From assembly GCF_040786285.1 (NCBI RefSeq), contig NZ_JBFMKQ010000005.1, positions 124,001 through 188,000 of the forward strand: a stretch of 64,000 nucleotides of DNA, given 5' to 3'. This stretch comes from Aquimarina sp040786285. GTDB lineage: Bacteria > Bacteroidota > Bacteroidia > Flavobacteriales > Flavobacteriaceae. Shown in pieces: positions 49,067 to 58,443 of this stretch. Numbering within the stretch: the stretch's first letter is position 1; each line of letters begins with the position of its first letter. The translations under genes and the position numbers were made by a program. Under the pieces are notes generated by a model. The model was not told the DNA's origin, did not search any database, and worked only from the letters and a program-made list of their open reading frames with translations.

Positions 49067-50107
49067 ATGAAAATAGATCTTAGAAGCGATACAGTTACCA
49101 AACCTACTAAAGGAATGCTCCAAGCAATGATGAATGCAGAAGTAGGGGACGATGTATATAAAGAAGACCCAACTGTAAATGAGCTAGAACAAAGAATAGC
49201 CAATATATTTGGTATGGATAGTGCTTTATTTTTTCCTTCGGGTAGTATGGCGAACCAAGCTGCTATTAAGTTGCACACTCAGCCAGGAGAGCAACTTATT
49301 GCAGATAAATATGCTCATGTTTATAATTATGAAGGAGGAGGGGTGTCTTTTAATAGTGGCGTGTCTTGTAAATTAATAAGTGGGCATAGAGGAATGATAA
49401 ATGCAACTCAGGTCTTAGAATCGATTAATCCACCAGATTTTTATCACAGCCCATTAACGAGTTTGGTTTGTGTAGAAAACACCACCAATAAAGGAGGTGG
49501 AGCTTGTTATGATTTTGAAGAAATTAAAAGAATCAAAAATGTATGTACGGATCATAATTTGGGATATCATCTTGATGGAGCAAGGTTATGGAATGCTTTG
49601 GTAGCCAAAGAAGAAAGCCCTAAGCAATACGGAGAAGTTTTTGATACCATTTCGGTGTGTTTAAGTAAAGGTTTAGGAGCACCCGTTGGATCTGTGTTAA
49701 TTGGTAATACAGAGGTTATGGAGAAGGCGATTAGAGTTCGTAAAGTTCTGGGAGGAGGAATGAGGCAAATTGGTTATATGGCTGCTGCAGGTTTGTATGC
49801 ATTAGAAAACCATATTCAGAGATTGTCTGAAGACCATAAACGAGCCCAGGAAATTGGCACTGTACTAGAAAAATTATCTTTTGTAAAACAAGTAGAACCT
49901 ATAGAAACTAATATTGTCATATTTACAATTGATGGTGATGAAAATGACTTTATTTCTAAAATGTCAACAAAGAATATTCATTTTTATGGCATGGGGCAAG
50001 GTAAACTAAGATTTGTTACCCATTTAGACTATACTCAAGAGATGCATACTTATTTCTTAGAAGTTTTGTCTTCTGCACAACTAAATAAAGCTGCTCAGAA
50101 TAATTGA
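49067..50107 (+). CDS. ltaE: Low-specificity L-threonine aldolase
   Basis: PLP enzyme splitting threonine or allo-threonine to glycine and acetaldehyde. 346 residues. N-terminus DLRSDTVTKPTKGM, HVYNYEGGG, the substrate site GYHLDGARLWNA at 167-177, and the PLP lysine K201 in SKGLGAPVGS. These are strong family signatures. Confidence 0.94.
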   Translation: MKIDLRSDTVTKPTKGMLQAMMNAEVGDDVYKEDPTVNELEQRIANIFGMDSALFFPSGSMANQAAIKLHTQPGEQLIADKYAHVYNYEGGGVSFNSGVSCKLISGHRGMINATQVLESINPPDFYHSPLTSLVCVENTTNKGGGACYDFEEIKRIKNVCTDHNLGYHLDGARLWNALVAKEESPKQYGEVFDTISVCLSKGLGAPVGSVLIGNTEVMEKAIRVRKVLGGGMRQIGYMAAAGLYALENHIQRLSEDHKRAQEIGTVLEKLSFVKQVEPIETNIVIFTIDGDENDFISKMSTKNIHFYGMGQGKLRFVTHLDYTQEMHTYFLEVLSSAQLNKAAQNN

Positions 50108-50151
50108 ACAGCTTTATCTGGTTTTATAAATAAAACTTAACACTTAAAAAA

Positions 50152-50472
50152 TTATACTTCTTTAGTCTCAGCATCCGGAGCATTTTCTTTTACAGAATTT
50201 ATCCCATTTTCCATTCCTGATTCTGAAGAATACATCTGGCTGCTCCCTATTACCTGACCATTACCAGCCTTTAAATTGAAATAAAACTTTCCGTTTTTTG
50301 CTGTTTTGCGCTCATATCGCCCATCTTCTGGAGAGTTTTTCTTTACAGAAGATATCCCGTTTTCTGCAGCCGATTTACTGTTATATACTTCACTACTCAG
50401 GATAACCTGTCCATTTTTTGCCTTTAAGGTGAAATGAAAACTTGACCCTTCCTTGTTTTTGAGTTCAAACAT
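50152..50472 (-). CDS. YegP-like protein, two DUF1508 repeats
   Basis: 106 residues built from two copies of about 50 residues: FHFTLKAKNGQVILSSEVY and FYFNLKAGNGQVIGSSQMY, each followed by ENGI(S/N)SVK. Small beta-alpha fold, cytosolic, function unknown. It is convergent with ltaE. Confidence 0.93.
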   Translation of the reverse strand: MFELKNKEGSSFHFTLKAKNGQVILSSEVYNSKSAAENGISSVKKNSPEDGRYERKTAKNGKFYFNLKAGNGQVIGSSQMYSSESGMENGINSVKENAPDAETKEV

Positions 50473-50595
50473 ACTATTTGATTTTAGTTAATTTTTTAGC
50501 TTTTGTTAAAATTATAGAATTAAAAGGAAAAAGAAAAATATAAAAATAACGAAGCGTATTTTTTTTAGGAATTAATAATTCTGGGTCAGATGGTA

Positions 50596-50919
50596 CTACT
50601 TAAATAGATCTAATCCGGGAATATTTGGCATTCCTTCTTTTGCCACCGCAGCTAATTCGGCCTCTTGTATTTCAGTTGCCTTAGCGATTGCTTTATTTAT
50701 GGTTAAAACTAAATAATCTTCTAGCTGTTCTTTGTCTTCGAGTAACTTGTCTTCAATGGTGATACTATTTATTTTCCGATTTGCTGTTATCGTTACTTTT
50801 AAGAGGTGATCAGAACTAGTTTCGTCAATTAGAACAGAATCTAGCCTTTTCTTGGTTTCTTCAACTTTTTTTTGGGTTTCTTTTAGTTTGCCCATCATTC
50901 CCATCATATCTCCAAACAT
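50596..50919 (-). CDS. YbaB/EbfC-family nucleoid-associated protein
   Basis: 107 residues. The N-terminal helix MFGDMMGMMGKLKETQKKVEE, the central strands LLKVTITANRKINSITIEDKLL and the C-terminal helix AIAKATEIQEAELAAVAKEGM fit YbaB, a dimeric DNA-binding protein. It is divergent from the S9 peptidase gene. Confidence 0.93.
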   Translation of the reverse strand: MFGDMMGMMGKLKETQKKVEETKKRLDSVLIDETSSDHLLKVTITANRKINSITIEDKLLEDKEQLEDYLVLTINKAIAKATEIQEAELAAVAKEGMPNIPGLDLFK

Positions 50920-50990
50920 GGTTGTGTTTTTTAAAATTATAAAACAAAATTAGTACTTTGGCAGTAAATAAACTAAAGGATAAAGATGAA

Positions 50991-51077
50991 ATGAACTATA
51001 GCAATCAAATAAGGTACGGTGATAAGACTATTGGCGAATTCCATCTAACTCGAAATAAAATTATTAGAAATAGATGA
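50991..51077 (+). CDS. Possible 28-aa upstream ORF overlapping the S9 peptidase start
   Basis: ATG 50991 to TGA 51075-51077, starting MNYSNQIRYGDKTIGEF. Its stop shares bases with the next ATG (ATGA). This is the layout of a translationally coupled leader, but no homologue is known to me and it could be chance. It is worth a conservation check. Confidence 0.3.
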   Translation: MNYSNQIRYGDKTIGEFHLTRNKIIRNR

Positions 51078-53209
51078 AAACTTCACACATTATATTTTTA
51101 TTATCACTTACTTTTGCAACTTCATGTAAAAATAACAAAATGACGACAGTGGACGCCAAAATTGAACCTCCTATTGCTGATAAAAAACCAACAAACCTCG
51201 AAAAACATGATGATGTTCGTGTGGATAGTTATTTTTGGTTAAATGAAAGAGAAAACCCAGAAGTAATAGACTATCTGGAGCGGGAGAACGATTTCAATGA
51301 TAAGATGACTGCTCACACTAAAGATTTTCAGGCGGCACTTTTTGAAGAAATGAAAGGGCGTATTAAAGAGGATGATGCTTCAGTACCTTACAAACTTAAT
51401 GGATACTGGTATATTACTCGATATGAAAAAGGCAAGGATTACCCTATATATGCTAGAAAAAAAGAAACCTTAGAGGCAGAAGAAGAAATACTGTTTGATT
51501 GTAATAAAGAAGCCGAAGGGCATAGTTATTATAGAATGGTTGGATTAAGTGTTAGTCCTGATAATACACATATAGCATTTGGAGTAGATACCGTTAGTAG
51601 ACGTAAATATACCATTAGGGTTAAAAATTTAGTTACAGGAAAAGTATATCCTGATGTAATAGAAACAACCACTGGGGGTAGTACATGGGCCGCCGATGGA
51701 AAGACGTTATTCTATACCAAGAAGGATGATGAAACATTAAGATCAGATAAAATATTTAGACATGCTCTAGGTACAGATGCCTCAAAAGATGTTGAGGTGT
51801 ATCATGAAACAGATGACACCTTTAATACATTTGTCTATAAAACAAAATCAAAAAAATATATTGTGATTGGTTCCAGCAGCACGCTAACTTCAGAATATAG
51901 GGTGCTAAGAGCAGACGATCCAATGGGAGAATTTAAAGTTTTTCAACCCAGAACCAGAGGCCTAGAATATGGTATTGCACATTATGGTGAAAACTTTTAT
52001 ATACTTACCAACGCTGATGGTGCTACCAATTTTAAAATAATGAAGGTGTCTGAGAAAAATACTGGTAAAGAAAATTGGGAAGATCTTATTCCGCATAGAA
52101 AAGATGTATTGGTTGAAGATATTGAGATATTTAAAGATCATTACGTAGTTAGCGAACGTAGTAATGGTTTAAATAAAATTAATATAAAACGATGGGATGG
52201 TAGTGCAGATTATTATCTCCCTTTTGATAATGAAACCTATACGACCTATGTGAGTACAAATCCCGATTTTGACACTACCACACTTAGGTATGCATACAAT
52301 TCTCTTACAACTCCTAATTCTGTAATCGATTTTGATATGGATACTAAGGAGAAAGAGATTAAAAAGGAACAAGAAGTACTTGGAGGAAAATTTGATAAAA
52401 CTAATTATATTTCTGAAAGAGTATGGGCAACTGCCCAAGACGGAACTAAGATTCCGGTTTCTATGGTATACCGTAAAGGAATAGAAAAAAATGGCAAAAA
52501 CCCTCTGTTACAATATGGTTACGGGTCATATGGATCTACTATCGATCCCTATTTTTCTACAGTGCGATTAAGTTTGTTGGATAGAGGTTTTATTTTTGCA
52601 ATTGCACATGTAAGAGGTAGTGAGTATTTAGGAAGATCATGGTATGAAGACGGAAAACTTTTAAAGAAAAAAAATACATTCACCGATTTTATAGATTGTT
52701 CAAAGTTTTTAATAGATCAAGGGTATACTTCTTCTGATCATTTGTATGCGATGGGTGGTTCTGCAGGAGGTTTACTAATGGGAGCAGTTGTTAATATGGC
52801 TCCAGAATTGTATAACGGAGTGGTAGCTGCGGTTCCTTTTGTAGATGTAGTAACGACAATGCTGGATGATAGCATTCCTCTCACCACAGGAGAATACGAT
52901 GAGTGGGGTAATCCAAATGAAGAAAAATACTATCAGTATATGAAATCATACTCACCTTATGATAATGTTGTTGCTCAAAAATACCCAAATATGCTTGTTA
53001 CTACAGGATTACATGATTCTCAAGTACAATATTGGGAACCTGCAAAGTGGGTGGCCAGATTAAGAGAGTTAAAAACAGATGATAACGTATTGTTGTTACA
53101 TACTAATATGGATGCTGGTCATGGTGGGGCTTCCGGAAGGTTTGAAGCCTTAAAAGAAGTAGCTGAAGAATATGCGTTTTTGTTTGATTTGGAAGATATC
53201 AAAGATTAA
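51074..53209 (+). CDS. S9A prolyl oligopeptidase-family peptidase (oligopeptidase B-like), lipoprotein
   Basis: 711 residues. Lipoprotein signal with LTFATSCKN (Cys18). An N-terminal beta-propeller domain (about 80-420) is followed by the alpha/beta hydrolase domain with GGSAGGLLMGA (catalytic Ser), VTTGLHDSQVQYWEP (Asp region) and HTNMDAGHGG (His). The sequence PPIADKKPTNLEKHDDVRVD is typical of PtrB-type enzymes. It probably degrades basic oligopeptides at the envelope. Confidence 0.94.
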   Translation: MKTSHIIFLLSLTFATSCKNNKMTTVDAKIEPPIADKKPTNLEKHDDVRVDSYFWLNERENPEVIDYLERENDFNDKMTAHTKDFQAALFEEMKGRIKEDDASVPYKLNGYWYITRYEKGKDYPIYARKKETLEAEEEILFDCNKEAEGHSYYRMVGLSVSPDNTHIAFGVDTVSRRKYTIRVKNLVTGKVYPDVIETTTGGSTWAADGKTLFYTKKDDETLRSDKIFRHALGTDASKDVEVYHETDDTFNTFVYKTKSKKYIVIGSSSTLTSEYRVLRADDPMGEFKVFQPRTRGLEYGIAHYGENFYILTNADGATNFKIMKVSEKNTGKENWEDLIPHRKDVLVEDIEIFKDHYVVSERSNGLNKINIKRWDGSADYYLPFDNETYTTYVSTNPDFDTTTLRYAYNSLTTPNSVIDFDMDTKEKEIKKEQEVLGGKFDKTNYISERVWATAQDGTKIPVSMVYRKGIEKNGKNPLLQYGYGSYGSTIDPYFSTVRLSLLDRGFIFAIAHVRGSEYLGRSWYEDGKLLKKKNTFTDFIDCSKFLIDQGYTSSDHLYAMGGSAGGLLMGAVVNMAPELYNGVVAAVPFVDVVTTMLDDSIPLTTGEYDEWGNPNEEKYYQYMKSYSPYDNVVAQKYPNMLVTTGLHDSQVQYWEPAKWVARLRELKTDDNVLLLHTNMDAGHGGASGRFEALKEVAEEYAFLFDLEDIKD

Positions 53210-53224
53210 TTAAAAAAAATAATG

Positions 53225-53232
53225 TAACTTCG
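53225..53232 (+). promoter_or_regulatory. Promoter -7 box of the cysteine-synthase-like gene
   Basis: TAACTTCG, a TAnnTTTG variant, lies 67 bases before ATG 53299. It argues against the TTG at 53242, which would leave almost no leader. Confidence 0.45.
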
Positions 53233-53298
53233 TACCGTTTTTTGAAGCAGATAGTGGTTCCCCCGTTTTTAATCCACGACCCTGTTAAACACAACTAT

Positions 53299-54339
53299 AT
53301 GAGAGAAAATATACAGGCTTATAATAATGTTTTAGAACTTATAGGTAATACCCCACTTGTAAAACTGAACAAGATTATGAAAGGCTTCCCCGGGAATTAC
53401 TATGCAAAGATAGAATCCTTTAACCCGGGACACTCCACTAAAGATAGAATTGCGCTTTATATTATAGAACAAGCAGAAAAAAAGGGTATTCTTAAACCTG
53501 GTGATACAATTATTGAAACCACCAGTGGTAATACAGGTTTTAGCTTAGCTATGGTAAGTGTGATAAAAGGATATGACTGTATTTTGGCAGTAAGCTCTAA
53601 ATCTTCGAAAGATAAGATAGCGATGCTTAAAAATATGGGAGCAAAAGTTTATGTTTGCCCTGCTCATGTAAGTGCGGATGATCCAAGGTCATATTACCAG
53701 GTAGCAAAACGCTTACATGAAGAAATAAAAGGATCGGTGTATATAAATCAATATTTTAATGAATTGAATATTGATGCACATTATAACTCTACAGGTCCTG
53801 AAATTTGGGATCAAACGAATGGTCACTTAACACACTTTGTTGCTTGTTGTGGTACCGGAGGTACAATATCAGGCACAGCGAGGTATTTAAAAGAGCAAAA
53901 TAAAGATATTCGCGTTTTAGGGATAGATGCATATGGTTCTGTGTTGAAGAAATACCATGAAACTAAAGAATTTGATCAAGAAGAAATATATCCTTATCGT
54001 ATCGAAGGATTAGGTAAAAATCTAATTCCTACTGCTACAGATTTTGAAGCGATTGATAGATTTGAAAAGGTAAATGATGAAGATAGCGCTCACACAGCAA
54101 GAGAGTTGGCAAAGACAGAAGGTTTATTTCTGGGATATACAAGTGGAGCAGCATTACAGGGAATCAAACAACTTGCAGAACAAGGAGAGTTTGATGAAAA
54201 TAGTAATGTAATTGTAATTCTACCTGATCATGGTTCAAGATATATGAGTAAGGTATTTAGTGATGATTGGATGATGGAGCAAGGCTTTTTTGATAGTCAA
54301 CGCGAAATCGATGCTACAGAAGTTCAGTTTATTAAATAA
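53299..54339 (+). CDS. capA: PLP-dependent cysteine synthase-family enzyme, probable cysteate synthase
   Basis: 346 residues from ATG 53299 (MRENIQAYNNVLELIGNTPL). Fold type II PLP enzyme: PLP lysine K48 in NPGHSTKDRIA, TTSGNTGFSLAM, CCGTGGTISG and GYTSGAALQG. The active-site loop reads GHSTKDR rather than the GSSKDR/GSVKDR of CysK, a sign of another substrate. It stands 280 bases before an alpha-oxoamine synthase gene; in flavobacteria such a pair makes capnine (cysteate synthase plus cysteate acyltransferase). The name is from this context and is not proven. Confidence 0.75.
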   Translation: MRENIQAYNNVLELIGNTPLVKLNKIMKGFPGNYYAKIESFNPGHSTKDRIALYIIEQAEKKGILKPGDTIIETTSGNTGFSLAMVSVIKGYDCILAVSSKSSKDKIAMLKNMGAKVYVCPAHVSADDPRSYYQVAKRLHEEIKGSVYINQYFNELNIDAHYNSTGPEIWDQTNGHLTHFVACCGTGGTISGTARYLKEQNKDIRVLGIDAYGSVLKKYHETKEFDQEEIYPYRIEGLGKNLIPTATDFEAIDRFEKVNDEDSAHTARELAKTEGLFLGYTSGAALQGIKQLAEQGEFDENSNVIVILPDHGSRYMSKVFSDDWMMEQGFFDSQREIDATEVQFIK

Positions 54340-54360
54340 TACCATAAGAAATTAAAGACT

Positions 54361-54398
54361 AAATGCATTTGATCAACGATCAAGTGCATTTTTTTTAT
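54361..54398 (+). terminator. Terminator of the cysteate synthase-like gene
   Basis: aatgcatttgatc (54362-54374) pairs with gatcaagtgcatt (54378-54390), with one G-T pair, then tttttt. It separates the transcript from the next gene despite their likely shared pathway. Confidence 0.88.
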
Positions 54399-54582
54399 AG
54401 TTATTTTAAAAGAAGAATCAGAAAAACCGGGCTTGTATTTGTTTATTAATTAGTTTTAATCACTAAATTAACAGAAAACATTATAATATTAGTGTTTATA
54501 TGTGCTGGAGATGATGATTTGTTAAAATCACACTTTGTAAAAGTGAATTTGAATATAATTATGCCATCAAATCAATTTTCCG

Positions 54583-54590
54583 TATTTTCG
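54583..54590 (+). promoter_or_regulatory. Promoter -7 box of the acyltransferase gene
   Basis: TATTTTCG (a TAnnTTTG variant) lies 29 bases before ATG 54620. The box of the partner gene at 53225 has the same TTCG ending. Confidence 0.5.
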
Positions 54591-54619
54591 CAGACTTATA
54601 AGAAACAAATTTTTGATAG

Positions 54620-55879
54620 ATGAGAGATTTATTTGATAAAATTTATAAAGACAAAGGGCCATTAGGAAAATGGGCAGATCAGGCAGAAGGATATTTTGTT
54701 TTTCCAAAGTTAGAAGGGCCTATATCAAATAGAATGAAGTTTCAAGGGAGAGAAGTAATCACTTGGAGTATTAATGATTATTTAGGGCTAGCCAATAAAG
54801 AAGAGGTGCGTAAGGTTGATGCCGAAGCAGCTGCTAATTATGGTTCGGCTTATCCTATGGGAGCAAGAATGATGAGTGGTCATACCGATTTACATGAACA
54901 ACTTCAGAATGAACTTGCGGAGTTTGTTGATAAAGAAGCAGCCTATTTATTGAATTTTGGTTACCAGGGAATGGTATCTACCATTGATGCGCTGGTTAGT
55001 AAAGATGATATCATCGTATATGATGTTGATGCTCATGCTTGTATAATAGATGGAGTAAGATTGCATCAAGGAAAAAGATATACCTATCGTCATAATGATA
55101 TAGAAAGTATTGATAAAAATCTAATGCGTGCTACTAAAATGGCTGAAAAAACCGGAGGAGGAATTTTATTGATTTCTGAGGGTGTTTTTGGTATGAGAGG
55201 AGAGCAAGGAAGATTGAAGGAGATAGTTGCTTTAAAAGAAAAATATAATTTCAGATTATTTGTAGATGATGCCCATGGGTTTGGGACTTTAGGAGCTACC
55301 GGAGCAGGAACAGGTGAGGAGCAGGGAGTACAGGATCAGATAGATGTATATTTTGCTACTTTTGCTAAATCTATGGCAAGTACCGGAGCTTTTATTGCTG
55401 CGGATCAAGAAATAATAGATTATTTAAAATATAATTTACGTTCCCAAATGTTTGCAAAATCATTGCAAATGCAGTTAGTTGTTGGGGCATTGAAGCGTTT
55501 GGATATGCTTAGAACTATGCCAGAACTAAAAGCAAAGTTATGGGAGAATGTAAATGCGTTACAAAATGGATTAAAAGATAGAGGTTTTGATCTAGGAACT
55601 ACCCAAAGTTGTGTTACTCCAGTTTATTTAAAAGGAAGTATTCCTGAAGCAATGGCATTGGTTAAAGATTTAAGAGAAAATCACGGTATATTTTGTTCGA
55701 TTGTAGTATATCCTGTAATACCTAAAGGATTAATTTTATTACGATTGATTCCTACAGCTTCTCATACTATGGAAGATATAGAAGAAACATTAGTTGCGTT
55801 TTCGGCAATACGAGAGCGATTAGAAAGTGGTGTTTACAAGCGCATGTCTGCGGCAGTCGCTGCGGCTATGGGAGAGTAG
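54620..55879 (+). CDS. capB: Alpha-oxoamine synthase, probable cysteate-C-fatty acyltransferase
   Basis: 419 residues, class II PLP aminotransferase fold of the KBL/SPT/BioF group. HACIIDGVRLHQ, VDDAHGFGTLGATGAG (216 on) and PLP lysine K250 in FATFAKSMAST. It joins an acyl-CoA or acyl-ACP to an amino acid with loss of CO2. In this phylum the near relatives use serine (sphingolipids) or cysteate (capnine sulfonolipids). The adjacent cysteate synthase-like gene favours the cysteate reaction (inference). Confidence 0.85.
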   Translation: MRDLFDKIYKDKGPLGKWADQAEGYFVFPKLEGPISNRMKFQGREVITWSINDYLGLANKEEVRKVDAEAAANYGSAYPMGARMMSGHTDLHEQLQNELAEFVDKEAAYLLNFGYQGMVSTIDALVSKDDIIVYDVDAHACIIDGVRLHQGKRYTYRHNDIESIDKNLMRATKMAEKTGGGILLISEGVFGMRGEQGRLKEIVALKEKYNFRLFVDDAHGFGTLGATGAGTGEEQGVQDQIDVYFATFAKSMASTGAFIAADQEIIDYLKYNLRSQMFAKSLQMQLVVGALKRLDMLRTMPELKAKLWENVNALQNGLKDRGFDLGTTQSCVTPVYLKGSIPEAMALVKDLRENHGIFCSIVVYPVIPKGLILLRLIPTASHTMEDIEETLVAFSAIRERLESGVYKRMSAAVAAAMGE

Positions 55880-55900
55880 TTTTGTCTATCAGAAAAATTT

Positions 55901-55943
55901 AAACATAAAAAAATCCGCTTTTACAGCGGATTTTTTTATGTTT
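55901..55943. terminator. Bidirectional terminator between the acyltransferase and lpd
   Basis: A perfect 19-bp stem: 55901-55919 pairs with 55925-55943, with centre tccgct/agcgga and A/T runs on both sides. The convergent stops are 21 and 15 bases away. Confidence 0.95.
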
Positions 55944-55958
55944 AATATTGTGCTCTTA

Positions 55959-57350
55959 TTATAGATGAATTACTTCATCATACGCATCAGCTACGGCTTC
56001 CATAACAGCTTCACTCATTGTTGGGTGTGGGTGAATTGCTTTTAGAACTTCATGACCTGTAGTTTCTAATTTTCTTCCTAGCACAGCTTCTGCAATCATA
56101 TCGGTTACTCCAGCGCCAATCATATGACACCCTAACCATTCGCCATATTTGGCATCAAATATTACTTTAACGAAGCCATCTTTGGTTCCTGCGGCACTTG
56201 CTTTACCAGATGCAGAGAAAGGGAATTTACCAACTTTGATTTCATAACCAGCTTCTTTTGCTTGTTTTTCGGTCATACCAACACTAGCGATTTCCGGAGA
56301 AGCATAAGTACATCCAGGAATGTTACCATAATCTATGGCTTCAACATGCATACCGGCAATTTTTTCTACACAGGTAATACCTTCCGCAGAAGCAACATGT
56401 GCTAGCGCAGGACCTGCAACAACGTCACCAATAGCATATACTCCAGGGATGTTGGTTTGGTACCAATCGTTTACTACAATTTTATCTCGATCGGTAGCTA
56501 TCCCTAACTCCTCTAATCCTATGTTTTCAATATTACTTTTAATCCCAACAGCAGATAAAACGATATCGGCTTCAAGAACTTCTTCTCCTTTTTTTGTTTT
56601 TACCGTTGCTTTTAGCACATCACCGCTTGTGTCAACGCTTTCAACAGAAGAATTAGTCATTACTTTGATTCCCGCCTTTTTGAAACTTCTTTCAAACTGT
56701 TTTGATACTTCTTCGTCTTCAAGCGGAACCAAGTTTGGTAAAAACTCAACAATAGTTACTTCTGTTCCCATTGCGTTATAAAAGTGTGCAAATTCTACTC
56801 CAATAGCCCCAGACCCAACAACGATCATTTTCTTAGGTTGTGATTTTAATGTCATGGCCTCTCTATAGCCAATCACTTTTTTACCATCTTGAGGCAAGTT
56901 CGGAAGTTCTCTTGATCTGGCTCCAGTAGCAATAATGATATGCTTAGCTTCATAATCTGTAGCTTTACCATCTTCTGAAGTTACCGTAATTTTATTGCTG
57001 GCTTTTAATTTTCCGAAACCATTAATAACATCTATTTTATTCTTTTTCATTAAGAATTGAACACCTTTACTCATCCCATCTGCTACACCACGACTTCGTT
57101 TTACAACGGCATCAAAGTCTTTATCGAATTTTTCAACGGTAAGCCCGTAATCCGATGCATGCTTAAGATATTCGAATACCTGTGCGCTTTTTAATAGTGC
57201 TTTGGTCGGGATACATCCCCAATTTAAACATACGCCTCCTAAACTTTCTTTTTCAACTATCGCAGTTTTTAAACCTAATTGTGAAGCTCTAATTGCGGTT
57301 ACATAACCCCCAGGACCGCTTCCTAAAACAATGATATCATATGTGCTCAT
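55959..57350 (-). CDS. lpd: Dihydrolipoyl dehydrogenase
   Basis: E3 component of 2-oxoacid dehydrogenase complexes. 463 residues from ATG 57350 (MSTYDIIVLGSGPGGYVTAI). FAD site GSGPGG; redox disulfide GGVCLNWGCIPTKALL; NAD site VVGSGAIGVEFAHFY; FAD motif YAIGDVVAGPALAHVAS; C-terminal HPHPTMSEAVMEA with the catalytic His-Glu. No E1/E2 genes are adjacent. Confidence 0.97.
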   Translation of the reverse strand: MSTYDIIVLGSGPGGYVTAIRASQLGLKTAIVEKESLGGVCLNWGCIPTKALLKSAQVFEYLKHASDYGLTVEKFDKDFDAVVKRSRGVADGMSKGVQFLMKKNKIDVINGFGKLKASNKITVTSEDGKATDYEAKHIIIATGARSRELPNLPQDGKKVIGYREAMTLKSQPKKMIVVGSGAIGVEFAHFYNAMGTEVTIVEFLPNLVPLEDEEVSKQFERSFKKAGIKVMTNSSVESVDTSGDVLKATVKTKKGEEVLEADIVLSAVGIKSNIENIGLEELGIATDRDKIVVNDWYQTNIPGVYAIGDVVAGPALAHVASAEGITCVEKIAGMHVEAIDYGNIPGCTYASPEIASVGMTEKQAKEAGYEIKVGKFPFSASGKASAAGTKDGFVKVIFDAKYGEWLGCHMIGAGVTDMIAEAVLGRKLETTGHEVLKAIHPHPTMSEAVMEAVADAYDEVIHL

Positions 57351-57450
57351 AAATGTCAATTTTTTGAAGTCACGAATTTAAGGATAATTCGGCTAATCAG
57401 AAAAGGAATTAAGTATTCCCTAAGAATAAGATTTCGAAGAGTATTAAAAA

Positions 57451-57480
57451 TAAAAAAAACACTATCCATTAGATAGTGTT
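57451..57480 (-). terminator. Terminator of the collagen-like lipoprotein gene
   Basis: aacactatc (57458-57466) and gatagtgtt (57472-57480) pair perfectly. On the minus strand they are followed by TTTTTTTATTTTT. It lies 36 bases after the stop at 57517. Confidence 0.88.
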
Positions 57481-57516
57481 AAATTATTGAATATTGTTGT
57501 TTATAAAGTTTACTAG

Positions 57517-58023
57517 TTAATTGAATTCTAAATTTAGTGCGCTTTGTACTGCGTTAAAATCATTTAGATCGATGTCTGTAGTTGTTGCAAAGTCAGCAGG
57601 CACTATTACAATTCTAAAAGTTTGATTGTCTGTAAATTCTGGTCCCGCAAGGTCTGGCGCATCACTTTCTAAGATAATATCAACATCCCCAACGGTAAAA
57701 TTAAATCTATAGTATAAAAAACCTTCAATTGCACCGGTAGTATCATTAAAAAAGAAAACAGATCCCGTAGGTAAAGGTTCCCAAACATCCAGATTATTAT
57801 CCACAGCCTCTAAGCGATATACCAAAATTACATCACTATCGACAATATTAGGATCTAGTGGAACTCTTTCGATAAATTCATTGGCAGCAGTAAAAGTTAT
57901 TGTTCTTTCAAAAGCTTCGCCGATTAAACCTGGAGGTCCTTCAGGTCCTGGAGGTCCTTGATCTCCTTCGCAAGAAGAAAATAAAACTAGAGATAAACTG
58001 AGTAAAAAAAGAATCTTTTTCAT
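57517..58023 (-). CDS. Lipoprotein with short collagen-like segment
   Basis: 168 residues. Lipoprotein signal with LFSSCEGDQ (Cys18), then a Gly-X-Y stretch GDQGPPGPEGPPG (about 20-32), then a beta-rich domain of about 130 residues (ERTITFTAANEFIERVPLDP). Such proteins are common in flavobacteria; a surface role is likely and no ligand is known. Confidence 0.85.
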   Translation of the reverse strand: MKKILFLLSLSLVLFSSCEGDQGPPGPEGPPGLIGEAFERTITFTAANEFIERVPLDPNIVDSDVILVYRLEAVDNNLDVWEPLPTGSVFFFNDTTGAIEGFLYYRFNFTVGDVDIILESDAPDLAGPEFTDNQTFRIVIVPADFATTTDIDLNDFNAVQSALNLEFN

Positions 58024-58047
58024 GAATATTAATTATTTGTTGTGAAT

Positions 58048-58443
58048 TTATTTTTTATCAAAATCAATACTTAAAGAATTAACACAATATCGTTGTCCGG
58101 TTTGTGTAGGCCCATCATTAAATACATGACCCAGGTGGCTTCCGCAACTTGCACATAATATTTCGGTCCTGATCATACCATGTGATGTGTCTCTTATGTA
58201 TTCTACGTTTCCTTCAATGGATTCATCAAAACTTGGCCACCCGCATCCAGAATCAAACTTGGTCACACTTTTAAATAATGGAGTATTGCATGCCATACAA
58301 GTATAGGTTCCTTCTTCGAAATGCATATTGTACTCCCCGGTAAATGGTCTTTCGGTTCCTTTTTGCCTAAGTACTTTGTATTGTTCTTCGCTAAGCTGTG
58401 ATTTCCATTCAGCTTCTGATTTTTTAATGGGATACTTACTCAT
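58048..58443 (-). CDS. msrB: Peptide-methionine (R)-S-oxide reductase MsrB, cytoplasmic copy
   Basis: 131 residues from ATG 58443 (MSKYPIKKSEAEWKSQL). Zinc cysteines CMACNTPLF and CASCGSHLGHVF, GCGWPSFDE and the catalytic Cys in GQRYCVNSLSIDF. Its start overlaps the stop of the second msrB by 8 bases, so the two are translated as a unit. No signal peptide. Confidence 0.95.
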   Translation of the reverse strand: MSKYPIKKSEAEWKSQLSEEQYKVLRQKGTERPFTGEYNMHFEEGTYTCMACNTPLFKSVTKFDSGCGWPSFDESIEGNVEYIRDTSHGMIRTEILCASCGSHLGHVFNDGPTQTGQRYCVNSLSIDFDKK

